8,574 bases of DNA. Source: Thermoplasmatales archaeon UBA509 (GTDB lineage: Archaea > Thermoplasmatota > Thermoplasmata > Thermoplasmatales > Thermoplasmataceae). Position numbers and translations under genes: made by a program. The stretch covers positions 1 to 8,574 of the forward strand of contig DAJC01000054.1 in the NCBI GenBank assembly GCA_002498845.1. Direction: 5' to 3'. The first letter of the stretch is position 1; each line of letters begins with the position of its first letter. The notes beneath the pieces were generated by a model. It ran no database searches. It was given only the letters and a program-made list of their open reading frames with translations, and had not been told where the DNA came from. Of this stretch, positions 1 to 6,488 are shown piece by piece.

Positions 1-885
1 AAGGAAATAGGTTTCATAACTTCACAAGGGGTTGATGTTCATCTGGGTACGGAGATCGGGAAAGATATCCAGTTTTCACAGATAATGAACGACTACGATG
101 CCGTTTACATGGCAGTTGGAAACCAGACGCCACATATGACCGGTACTCCGGGAAGCGATGCAGTGAATGTTATGCATGCTACGGAGTTCCTGAGGAAAGC
201 AAGCTTCGGGGAACACGTAGATGTTGGTAAGAATGTGGCTATCATCGGAGGAGGTTTTACAGCAAACGATTCCTCACGAACATCTCTCAGGCTGGGAGCC
301 AAGAATGTTGTCATAATGTACAGAAGGAGAGAGATAGATCGCCCCGGATATCCCACAATGAATGCCGATGAGGAACTTGAGGAAGCCGAAGAAGAGAACG
401 TAAAATACGTGTGGGAAGTAACTCCATTCGAATATGTAAAGGAAGGCAACAGGGTTACGAAACTCAGATACTGGCAGAATGAAATGGTTGTTGAGAAGGG
501 AGGCCGTGCCAAGCCAGTTCCAATTAAGGATAAGGTGCTGGAAATGGACGTTGATCTGGTGATTGAAGCCACCGGCCAGGAAACAGACTATTCATTCATG
601 GGGGATGAATTTGTAAAGATGCTCAGACTCACGCCCCACGGACAGCCAATTGTTGATGAGAACAACATGACCTCGATCCCTGGTCTTTTCTCAGGAGGAG
701 ATTCCACAAACTCCAACAGAGATCTTATCAGTGCGGTAAGAGACGCTGATCTGGCTGTAAACGGGATTCTCCAGTATCTCAATGCAATGGATCAGGTATC
801 AGAAGAGTGGCTCCCGATCCTGGACAGATGGAAAAAATATTCTCCGATTTCGGCTAAACTCGCATATGCCGAACGCGGAAGGTAA
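1..885 (+). CDS. gltD: GltD-like NADPH-dependent glutamate synthase small subunit / FAD-NAD(P) oxidoreductase, 5'-truncated
   Basis: The frame is open from base 1, so the first ATG (85) is internal and the gene begins outside the window; 294 residues are visible. This family passes electrons from NADPH through FAD and Fe-S clusters, classically to the GltB large subunit that makes glutamate from glutamine and 2-oxoglutarate in the cytoplasm. Seen here: a YDAVYMAVG strand (residues 32-40), an NAD(P) Rossmann motif IIGGGFTANDSSRTSLRLGA (82-101), a following YRRRE, an EATGQ strand, and the C-terminal FAD-contact motif IPGLFSGGD with a downstream helix (about 229-255). The N-terminal Fe-S cysteines and first FAD-binding fold would lie upstream. 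The residues after YRRRE (IDRPGYPT) differ from the usual GltD text. The gene ends with TAA followed by TAG, 6 bp from the convergent serS stop. The family is confident; a true GltB partner is not visible, so a related GltD-like oxidoreductase remains possible. Confidence 0.82.
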   Translation, partial: KEIGFITSQGVDVHLGTEIGKDIQFSQIMNDYDAVYMAVGNQTPHMTGTPGSDAVNVMHATEFLRKASFGEHVDVGKNVAIIGGGFTANDSSRTSLRLGAKNVVIMYRRREIDRPGYPTMNADEELEEAEEENVKYVWEVTPFEYVKEGNRVTKLRYWQNEMVVEKGGRAKPVPIKDKVLEMDVDLVIEATGQETDYSFMGDEFVKMLRLTPHGQPIVDENNMTSIPGLFSGGDSTNSNRDLISAVRDADLAVNGILQYLNAMDQVSEEWLPILDRWKKYSPISAKLAYAERGR

Positions 886-891
886 TAGCAA

Positions 892-2220
892 TCAGCTGCT
901 GACGAAATCAAATCCGGTATAGGGAACCAGTACCTCCGGTATCTCGAAACCGCTTCCGTCGTCCCGCTGGAAATTCTCCATTATGGCAACCATCACCCTT
1001 GTGGTTGCAATTGCCGTGCTGTTAAGAGTATGTACAAACCTGTTCCCATCCTTAGTTCTGAATTTTATTCCCAGGGAGCGTGCCTGATAGTCAGTGTCGT
1101 TTGATGCCGATACCACCTCCCTGAACTTTCCCTGCGACGGGAACCAGGCCTCGATATCGTATTTCTTTGCAGCAAGGTTTCCGAGCTCACCGGAACAGAC
1201 ATTTACCACGCGATATGGGATGCGCAGGTTTTTGAACAGGCTCTCAGCGTTACCAAGAATCTCCTCCAAGAACTCCCAGGACTGATCGGGGTGGCAAAAC
1301 ACGAACTGTTCAATTTTTGTGAACTGGTGAACCCTGAATATTCCCTTGGTATCTTTCCCATGTGCCCCAGCCTCCCTCCTGAAGCATGGCGATATTCCTG
1401 CTATCCTTACCGGCAGCTCCCTTTCATCCAAAGTCTCATCCATTAGCATTGAAGCTATTGGATGCTCAGATGTTGAGATCAGATAAAGATCTTCACCTTC
1501 TATCTTGTAAAGGGTATCCTTGAAGGTCTCCATGTCGGTGGCACCATCCATTGAACGGTAATTCAGCATATATGGTGGTTCCACAACGGTGAATCCACGT
1601 TCAGACAGATAATCCACCGCGTAATTCATCAGAGCAAGTTCAAGCTTGACAAGTCGGTTCTTCATATAGAAGAACCTTGCTCCTGCGGTTTTTCCGGCTC
1701 TTTCAAGGTCAGCAAGGTTGAGCCTCTGCATGAGGTCCACATGGCTCTCCGGCCGTCTGTCAATTACAGAGTACTGCCCCATATTTGCCGTTGATGATTT
1801 GTAATACTCCACATCCTCATCCATAACGCGGGCAAGTCCCCAGTTCCTCACAACAACATTGTTTTCATCACCCTTGCAGACAGGTGCGCTTTCGCTGAGT
1901 AAATTAGGGATAAGCTTTGCCACCACATCTCTGTCTGTTTCGATTATCTTCTGCCTGCTTTCAAGCTTCTCAATATCCAGATTCAGTTGCCTGACCTGGT
2001 CCTTCAGTTCATCCGTTCCGTTGCCTGCCTTAATGGCATCCGAAATCTTTGCCGTCAGGATGTTCTTCTGGTGTTTGAGATCATTCACTGATCGCAGGTT
2101 CTCTCTCCATTCTCCGTCAAGTTCAAAGAATCTGTCAATGGTGGCGGTATCCGAACCTCTGGCCTTTGCAGATTTATAAAAGATGTCAGGGTTATCCCTG
2201 AGAAGCTTGATATCTATCAT
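892..2220 (-). CDS. serS: Seryl-tRNA synthetase
   Basis: Class II aminoacyl-tRNA synthetase that charges tRNA-Ser (and tRNA-Sec where present) with serine. At 442 residues it has normal length for the common (bacterial/eukaryal-type) SerRS, not the rare methanogen type. Seen here: an N-terminal charged helical arm, about residues 27-105, that would form the antiparallel coiled coil gripping the long variable arm of the tRNA; a TSEHP segment (250-254); motif 2 from FRREAGAHGKDTKG (280-293) through FRVHQFTKIE; and motif 3 with HTLNSTAIATTR (397-408). The N-terminal MIDIKLLRDNPD matches the family start, which fixes the ATG at 2220. There is no Shine-Dalgarno, but a TATA-like box lies about 26 nt upstream, so the mRNA is probably leaderless. 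Its 3' end faces the GltD-like gene with a 6 bp gap and no clear T-tract. Confidence 0.97.
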   Translation of the reverse strand: MIDIKLLRDNPDIFYKSAKARGSDTATIDRFFELDGEWRENLRSVNDLKHQKNILTAKISDAIKAGNGTDELKDQVRQLNLDIEKLESRQKIIETDRDVVAKLIPNLLSESAPVCKGDENNVVVRNWGLARVMDEDVEYYKSSTANMGQYSVIDRRPESHVDLMQRLNLADLERAGKTAGARFFYMKNRLVKLELALMNYAVDYLSERGFTVVEPPYMLNYRSMDGATDMETFKDTLYKIEGEDLYLISTSEHPIASMLMDETLDERELPVRIAGISPCFRREAGAHGKDTKGIFRVHQFTKIEQFVFCHPDQSWEFLEEILGNAESLFKNLRIPYRVVNVCSGELGNLAAKKYDIEAWFPSQGKFREVVSASNDTDYQARSLGIKFRTKDGNRFVHTLNSTAIATTRVMVAIMENFQRDDGSGFEIPEVLVPYTGFDFVSS

Positions 2221-2238
2221 CTGTACTGTTATTTTGAG

Positions 2239-2253
2239 ATTATAAATAAATTA
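2239..2253 (-). promoter_or_regulatory. serS TATA-box promoter (leaderless type)
   Basis: Read on the minus strand this is AATTTATTTATAATC, an archaeal TATA-like element centred near 2246. The serS ATG begins at 2220, 26 nt away, which is the usual TATA-to-start-site distance in archaea. The transcript would therefore begin at or next to the ATG. It lies in the 43 bp gap after the membrane protein gene, so serS need not depend on read-through. Confidence 0.6.
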
Positions 2254-2263
2254 TGTTATGGAA

Positions 2264-2929
2264 CTATAGATAGCTCCATCCTCCAACTCCGTCTTTGTCA
2301 TCTTCAGAACCGTCAGATACGGCCTTTATGATCTTCCCATATCCAGGGACACGGGGGACTGTCTTTACGCTTCGTGCCCTGTCTTCCACATCTTTCCGCA
2401 CGAAACTCATGGAAAGATTCTCTTCCTGAGTTTTCAGCCTGCTAATAAAGCCGCCTGTATAGCTGAACACATTCAGGAGAACAAGCGATCCCGGCACAAT
2501 AAGTGAGAAGGTCTTAACAAGGCCGTAACCAGTGTAGAGGTCAGTGAGTAAACCGGAGTAGGCAATCAGGTTTGATTGTGAAAGCGTCAGAACCCCTTTG
2601 CTGAAATACGAACCTGCTCCTCCCAGAAAACCCGCCTGGAATGGTGCCAGGAGAAGTGTTATCATCACAAGCAGGGATGTTGAAACAAGTGAGGAAACCA
2701 GGGCCTTGGATGTGCTTCCGGATTTCCTGCCGCCTATGTATCCGGCAATTGCCGGTCCGGCTATGGGTATCCACCAGAGCATTATTGAAAACATGAAGGT
2801 GTACAGCATTCCCCGTGACTGTGAATATATGAGTATCTCCTTCTGGTCCTTTTTTGAATAAGCTTTCTGCAGACTTCTTACCTTCAGGGATTCCCTGAAG
2901 TTGTCCAGACTTAATTTAGAAGGTGTCAT
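2264..2929 (-). CDS. Hypothetical small integral membrane protein
   Basis: I do not recognise this 221-residue protein. An N-terminal charged, soluble stretch (1-40, rich in K, R, S) leads into three likely hydrophobic segments at about 41-66 (with WWIPIAGPAIAGYIGG), 76-103 (SLLVMITLLLAPFQAGFLGG) and 137-163; a weaker apolar stretch lies at 118-132. A charged C-terminal tail of about 55 residues (KDVEDRARS, then SEDDKDG) follows. Glycine/proline-rich first and second segments joined by a short basic GGRKSGSTSK loop resemble small DUF-type archaeal membrane proteins in general look only. The start is fixed by an in-frame TGA (2930-2932) directly before the ATG. No enzyme motif, signal peptide cleavage site or cofactor site is visible. 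It sits between a terminator-like element and serS and seems to have its own promoter. Confidence 0.8.
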   Translation of the reverse strand: MTPSKLSLDNFRESLKVRSLQKAYSKKDQKEILIYSQSRGMLYTFMFSIMLWWIPIAGPAIAGYIGGRKSGSTSKALVSSLVSTSLLVMITLLLAPFQAGFLGGAGSYFSKGVLTLSQSNLIAYSGLLTDLYTGYGLVKTFSLIVPGSLVLLNVFSYTGGFISRLKTQEENLSMSFVRKDVEDRARSVKTVPRVPGYGKIIKAVSDGSEDDKDGVGGWSYL

Positions 2930-2957
2930 TCAAATGTCAGACATGACATATTCTAGA

Positions 2958-2971
2958 TAATACTTAAAGAT
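2958..2971 (-). promoter_or_regulatory. Probable promoter of the membrane protein gene
   Basis: On the minus strand the sequence reads AATCTTTAAGTATTAT; the TTTAAGTA core (2961-2968) is a plausible archaeal TATA box. Its centre is about 36 nt from the ATG at 2929, giving a predicted leader of roughly 10 nt with no Shine-Dalgarno. An alternative weaker box, AGAATATGT (2948-2956), lies closer. The assignment rests on sequence and spacing alone. Confidence 0.4.
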
Positions 2972-2977
2972 TGCGAT

Positions 2978-3020
2978 AAAAAAAGGGGAAGTCGCAGATT
3001 AGCAGGTCTGCAACAAAAAA
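2978..3020 (-). terminator. Probable terminator after apgM
   Basis: On the minus strand, T6 (3015-3020) begins 5 nt after the apgM stop codon. It is followed by a short stem-loop with arms GCAGA (3011-3007) and TCTGC (2998-2994), extendable by a T-G and a T-A pair. Then comes CCCC and T7 (2984-2978). Archaeal RNA polymerase terminates at T-runs, and two T-runs flanking a hairpin between two same-strand genes fit the end of the arfC-ahcY-apgM transcript. Confidence 0.5.
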
Positions 3021-3025
3021 CCTGA

Positions 3026-4243
3026 TCAGGCACCATACTTTTCAGACCGGTCTGCCAGCTCTTTCAGTATGTTCATGACATCAATACTTCTTATGCGCCA
3101 CATGCCGGCTGAAGCCGAGAGCTCATCAAAGAACTGTGATCTGTCCGTGAGAGCTCCCTTGGAACTGAAGAGGACAGGCACAGGGTCTCCGGAATGATCC
3201 TTGAGCGAGCACGGCGTGGCGTGGTCCCCAGTTACGGCTATTACCAGATCCTGGTCAACATTCTCCATCATTTCTCCAATTGCCCGGTCAATCCGTTCAA
3301 TGGCATCCCTCTTTGCAATGGCATCGCCGTCGTGACCTGCCACATCGGTTGCCTTTACGTTTACCAGGACGTAATCATACTTCTTAGTGAGGTCGGCCGC
3401 AGCCAGAAGCTTTAAGGTAAAGTCGCTGTCAAGGGTCCCAGTTGAACCTTGTGGTTTGAGAGTGTGCATACCCAGGAGACCTCCAATTCCCGTTATCATG
3501 GGGATACCTGCTACCACTGCACCCTTCATTCCATGCATTTCCCTGAAATCCCTGAGATCAGGGGCCTTTCCAGGGCCTCTCAGAAGGAGTTCATTTGCAA
3601 CCGGCTTTCCACTTTTTATCCGTTTTTCATTGGCTTCGTGATCCCTGAGGATTTTCCTTGCTGTGTCCAGATATCTGTTCAGTACGTCTGCTGTAAATTC
3701 CCCCTCAGGAGAAACTGGCACAACTCTGTTAACCGGTTTGCCCGTTTCGTGTGGGTCAGAATCTGTTATTTTGTCAGAAAGCCCCTGGCCTCTCATCACA
3801 AGAGCTGCCCTGTGCTCAACTCCCTCCTTCACGAAGAATCTGACACCGTCGATCTCCATGTTCAGTGACTTTGCCAGAAGGGATGTCCCTTCAGCTGAAC
3901 GCCCCGCTCTGCGGTCTGTCACAATGCCATTGCTGTCAGAAGTTCCAAAATTTGCCCTGAAGGCAACATCCCCTGGCCTGACTTCCAGGCCAAGACCCAT
4001 AGCCTCAAAGGGGCCACGTCCGGAATAGAATTTCTCCGGGTCATAACCAAGAAGTGACAGGTGTGACGTATCCGATCCAGCCCTGATCCCGGGAGCAATG
4101 GGTGTCATCAGTCCGCCCTGCCCTTCCCGCATAAGGCGATTCAGGTTTGGGCGGAAAGCAGCCTGAAGGGCGGTTTTACCCGAAAGTATCTGGTTTGGCC
4201 TGTCTCCCAGGCCATCAAGCACAATAAGCATGATGTTCTTCAT
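3026..4243 (-). CDS. apgM: Archaeal 2,3-bisphosphoglycerate-independent phosphoglycerate mutase
   Basis: Interconverts 3- and 2-phosphoglycerate in glycolysis/gluconeogenesis without 2,3-bisphosphoglycerate; a two-metal enzyme of the alkaline phosphatase superfamily. Its 405 residues match the archaeal aPGAM length of about 400-410. Seen here: N-terminal metal-site strand MLIVLDGLGDRP (5-16, Asp10), the phosphoryl-acceptor serine in AGSDTSHLSLLGYDP (Ser57), SGRGPFEAMG (74-83), and two C-terminal metal-ligand clusters, KATDVAGHDGD (298-308) and TGDHATPCSLKDHSGDPVP (338-356). All expected ligands are present, so it should be active. The start ATG at 4243 is supported by the family N-terminus and an AAGGTG Shine-Dalgarno 5 nt upstream. 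It is 9 bp downstream of ahcY and probably the last gene of the transcription unit. Confidence 0.96.
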   Translation of the reverse strand: MKNIMLIVLDGLGDRPNQILSGKTALQAAFRPNLNRLMREGQGGLMTPIAPGIRAGSDTSHLSLLGYDPEKFYSGRGPFEAMGLGLEVRPGDVAFRANFGTSDSNGIVTDRRAGRSAEGTSLLAKSLNMEIDGVRFFVKEGVEHRAALVMRGQGLSDKITDSDPHETGKPVNRVVPVSPEGEFTADVLNRYLDTARKILRDHEANEKRIKSGKPVANELLLRGPGKAPDLRDFREMHGMKGAVVAGIPMITGIGGLLGMHTLKPQGSTGTLDSDFTLKLLAAADLTKKYDYVLVNVKATDVAGHDGDAIAKRDAIERIDRAIGEMMENVDQDLVIAVTGDHATPCSLKDHSGDPVPVLFSSKGALTDRSQFFDELSASAGMWRIRSIDVMNILKELADRSEKYGA

Positions 4244-4248
4244 GGTAA

Positions 4249-4254
4249 CACCTT
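4249..4254 (-). promoter_or_regulatory. Shine-Dalgarno of apgM overlapping the ahcY stop codon
   Basis: On the minus strand AAGGTG lies 5 nt before the apgM ATG and shares its two A residues with the TAA stop codon of ahcY (4253-4255). It matches the archaeal 16S anti-Shine-Dalgarno (GGTG core). Internal genes of archaeal operons commonly keep such sites while first genes are leaderless, which supports co-translation of ahcY and apgM. Confidence 0.65.
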
Positions 4255-5488
4255 AAGTTCCTTCCATCCACTCATTTGCGTAGTCAAGCTGTTCAGGCGT
4301 CAGTTTATCCACCTTGAGACCAAGTGAATCAAGTTTTATCCTGGCAACATCGCTGTCTATCTCTTTTGGTACAGGATATACACGGTTCTCAAGCTCTCCA
4401 TGATGTTTTGCAAGATACTCAGCAGTAAGGGCCTGAAGTGCGAAACTCATATCCATGATCTCAACGGGATGCCCCTGCCCCGCGGCCAGATTCACAAGTC
4501 TGCCATCAGCTATGACATTGACTTCATTTCCGTTTTCCAGCCTGTACTTCACCACATTCTCCCTTACGGGTTTTCTGGAAAGTGATTTAGATTCTAGTAG
4601 ATTAACAGGAAGCTCATTGTTGAAATGCCCTGAATTTGCCAGTATAATGTTCTTCTTCGCAACGAGGAGATCATCATACGAAACAACATTTTTCATGCCG
4701 GTAGCCGTCACAACCATGTCTGCGTCCCTGATTGCGGAATTCATTGTCCTGACATCAAATCCATCCATTGCAGCCTCAACGGCCTTAACAGGATCGATTT
4801 CAGTAACGGTAACAAGGGCCCCCATGCCTTTCATTCTCATCGCTATGCCTCTTCCGCACCACCCATAGCCCGCCACAACAAGGCGTTTACCGGCTATGAG
4901 CACATTTGTGGCGTTCATTATGCCGTCAAGCGTGCTCTGTCCTGTCCCGTACCTGTTATCAAAGAGATGTTTCATCTGGGCATCGTTCACGTCAAACATA
5001 GGAAATTTAAGCGCACCCTGCTTCTGCATGGCAAATAGCCTTACCACGCCTGTGGTGGTTTCCTCATTTCCTCCGATTATGTACTCCTGAAGATCCTTAC
5101 GTTCGGTATGAACAATCTTTGTGAGATCGCCGCCGTCATCGATTATGATCTGTGGTTTTATGTCAAGTGCCCTGTTAAGGTATTCATAATATTCCTTCTC
5201 GCTTTCCCCCTTTCTGGCATAAACTTCCATTCCGTAGTCATCCTTCAGGGACTCAACAACACTGTCATCGGAACTGAGTGGATTGCACGAAGCCATCCTT
5301 ATGGTGGCCCCACCTTCCTTAAGCAGGAGTGCAAAAACGCCGGTCTTGGCCTCCACGTGAAGAGCCATTGCAATTTTCACTCCCTTTAGTGGTTTTTCTT
5401 CAGAGAATCTCTTCCTGATGGCGGACATTACGTCCATTCTTTCCCTGGCCCAGCTGAGCCTTAAATAGCCTTTGCTTTCTTTTTCCAT
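4253..5488 (-). CDS. ahcY: Adenosylhomocysteinase (S-adenosyl-L-homocysteine hydrolase)
   Basis: NAD-dependent cytoplasmic enzyme that splits S-adenosylhomocysteine to adenosine and homocysteine, relieving product inhibition of methyltransferases. At 411 residues it is the short archaeal form: it ends LDYANEWMEGT and lacks the C-terminal KPDHYRY tail of the animal enzymes. Seen here: substrate-site HVEAKT (44-49), IIDDGGD (115-121), EETTTGV (142-148), the catalytic Lys/Asp pair in NDAQMKHLFDNRYGTGQS (Lys173, Asp177), the NAD-binding glycine motif AGYGWCGRG (206-214), NSGHFNNE (285-292), and ADGRLVNLAAGQGHP (327-341). The start at 5488 is chosen because the conserved GYLRLSWARERM lies just after it; the Shine-Dalgarno there is weak. 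The first 28 bp overlap the end of arfC, so translation may be coupled. All key residues are present. Confidence 0.97.
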   Translation of the reverse strand: MEKESKGYLRLSWARERMDVMSAIRKRFSEEKPLKGVKIAMALHVEAKTGVFALLLKEGGATIRMASCNPLSSDDSVVESLKDDYGMEVYARKGESEKEYYEYLNRALDIKPQIIIDDGGDLTKIVHTERKDLQEYIIGGNEETTTGVVRLFAMQKQGALKFPMFDVNDAQMKHLFDNRYGTGQSTLDGIMNATNVLIAGKRLVVAGYGWCGRGIAMRMKGMGALVTVTEIDPVKAVEAAMDGFDVRTMNSAIRDADMVVTATGMKNVVSYDDLLVAKKNIILANSGHFNNELPVNLLESKSLSRKPVRENVVKYRLENGNEVNVIADGRLVNLAAGQGHPVEIMDMSFALQALTAEYLAKHHGELENRVYPVPKEIDSDVARIKLDSLGLKVDKLTPEQLDYANEWMEGT

Positions 5489-6114
5489 GCTATCATTAAG
5501 GAATGCGGATCAAGGCTTATAAGTAATCCACCCTGCATGATCCGGATATCACTGGCAACTCCGGAAATATCCTCTGGGGGGTCAAAAAGAATCATCCCCC
5601 CTCCTTCTATGAGGATATTCCCCACAAAGATATGGAATTCGTCAACTGCACCAGCATCAATAAACTCATGGATCACCTGTTTCCCGCCTTCCACAAGAAC
5701 ATTTCTTATGCCCATCGACCATAACTTACCAAGGATTTCATTAACAGTAAGATGGTCTCTGCTCATTCTTATGAGGTCTGCACCCTTCAGTTCTCTATGA
5801 GGATTCCAGGTAAACACCACGGTTTTGGAAGTCCCATCAAGGATGTGTGAGTTATTGGGTATCTTGAGCGATCCATCCAGTACTACCCTAATGGGCCCGG
5901 AGTTATGATTAGATGCATAACCTTCCAGATTCAGGCGAGGGTTGTCATTCACGACAGTGTTTGCCCCCACAATCACTGCATCCACCCTTGATCTTATTTC
6001 GAGTACCCTCTCCCGGTCATGTGCTGAAGAGATGGCAACTCTCCTGCCGCCCGGACCGGCAATCATTCCGTTAAGACTCTGTGCGACATTGATTATTACT
6101 CTGGGCCTATCCAT
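5461..6114 (-). CDS. arfC: 2,5-diamino-6-ribosylamino-4(3H)-pyrimidinone 5'-phosphate reductase (RIB7/ArfC type)
   Basis: Stand-alone RibD C-terminal-type reductase. In archaea and fungi this family reduces the ribosyl side chain of the GTP-derived pyrimidine to the ribityl form with NADPH, before deamination, on the way to riboflavin and F420/FAD precursors. Its 217 residues are close to the roughly 220 of the Methanocaldococcus enzyme. Seen here: SLNGMIAG near the N-terminus (13-20), VDAVIVGANTVVNDNPRLN (44-62), GPIRVVLDG (73-81), and NVLVEGGKQVIHEF (138-151) followed by VDEFHIFV. There is no fused deaminase domain, as expected for archaea. One oddity is SLNG where relatives usually have (S/T)LDG. 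The ATG at 6114 gives the family-length N-terminus. It is first in the apparent arfC-ahcY-apgM unit and overlaps ahcY by 28 bp. Confidence 0.9.
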   Translation of the reverse strand: MDRPRVIINVAQSLNGMIAGPGGRRVAISSAHDRERVLEIRSRVDAVIVGANTVVNDNPRLNLEGYASNHNSGPIRVVLDGSLKIPNNSHILDGTSKTVVFTWNPHRELKGADLIRMSRDHLTVNEILGKLWSMGIRNVLVEGGKQVIHEFIDAGAVDEFHIFVGNILIEGGGMILFDPPEDISGVASDIRIMQGGLLISLDPHSLMIAWKKKAKAI

Positions 6115-6147
6115 CTAAATCACACATTGTGAAGAAAGATATGAACT

Positions 6148-6170
6148 TGATTTATGGCAGTCTTTTATTT
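6148..6170 (-). promoter_or_regulatory. Candidate promoter of the arfC-ahcY-apgM unit
   Basis: Two AT-rich boxes lie upstream of arfC on the minus strand: CCATAAAT (6150-6157), about 39 nt from the ATG, and AAATAAAAG (6162-6170), about 52 nt from it. The first predicts a leader of roughly 13 nt containing GTGAT, a partial Shine-Dalgarno match about 5 nt before the ATG. Neither box is strong, and the choice between them is open. Confidence 0.3.
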
Positions 6171-6488
6171 TCATAAACAAGGGGTTTGCTGCGGCCCCGT
6201 CTTGCTCAATGTGCTGACAGGGTGCATGTGGTTAGCAAGAGGCTGATCTCTGTTAAGGAATTTCGAAGTATTTATATAGCGCCGGACAGGGAACGAATTC
6301 CCATGGCATGTTATGAAAATCCGGTTACAATATTTCAGACAGGAAGGTTTAGAGCCAGCGCTGTGGGTGAATTGTTGAACTTTCATGCAGAGCGGAGGCA
6401 GTGATATTCAGGTACGGATCTCCTTCTGTAAAAATAATCAGAAAATCATGCATGAAAATCCCAATGCTCCCGGAAGGCTTCCAGTTGA
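6171..6488. other. Gene-poor, hairpin-bearing stretch without recognised coding content
   Basis: I translated this stretch in all plus-strand frames and read the longest minus-strand frame; none gives a recognisable protein. It contains a 7 bp inverted repeat TCTTGCT/AGCAAGA (6200-6206 and 6234-6240), GGGG/CCCC arms at 6181-6184 and 6195-6198, and GGGAA-CGAA-TTCCC (6289-6302). It also holds a strong TATA box (listed separately). A 49-codon frame from ATG 6385 to TGA 6532-6534 ends in VEEENILSPVLIRGIG, which faintly recalls the DRDxNAxxNIL end of the TnpB zinc-ribbon region, so this may be more of the decayed element found downstream. That last point is speculative. Confidence 0.35.
6263..6278 (+). 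promoter_or_regulatory. Orphan BRE/TATA promoter
   Basis: TCGAAGTATTTATATA combines a BRE-like GAAGTA with the near-consensus archaeal TATA box TTTATATA (6271-6278). The predicted start site is near 6300. An ATG at 6303 opens a 33-residue frame (to TGA 6402-6404, beginning MACYENPVTIFQTGRF) at leaderless spacing, and a GGGAA/TTCCC hairpin (6289-6302) lies just before it. No known gene follows, so the product could be a tiny leaderless protein, a small RNA, or a leftover transposon promoter. The box is also TATATAAA on the other strand, but no start codon sits at the right distance there. Confidence 0.4.

Noticed and set aside
3449..3868. 139-residue plus-strand frame inside apgM
   Set aside because: Antisense shadow of a gene with all catalytic motifs intact; no family features of its own.
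4455..4868. 137-residue plus-strand frame inside ahcY
   Set aside because: Antisense shadow of a clearly identified gene.
6171..6386. 71-residue minus-strand frame beginning MKVQQFTHSAGSKPSC
   Set aside because: No promoter at a useful distance, no Shine-Dalgarno, odd cysteine/proline/serine-rich make-up and no family resemblance; probably chance in a non-coding, hairpin-bearing region.
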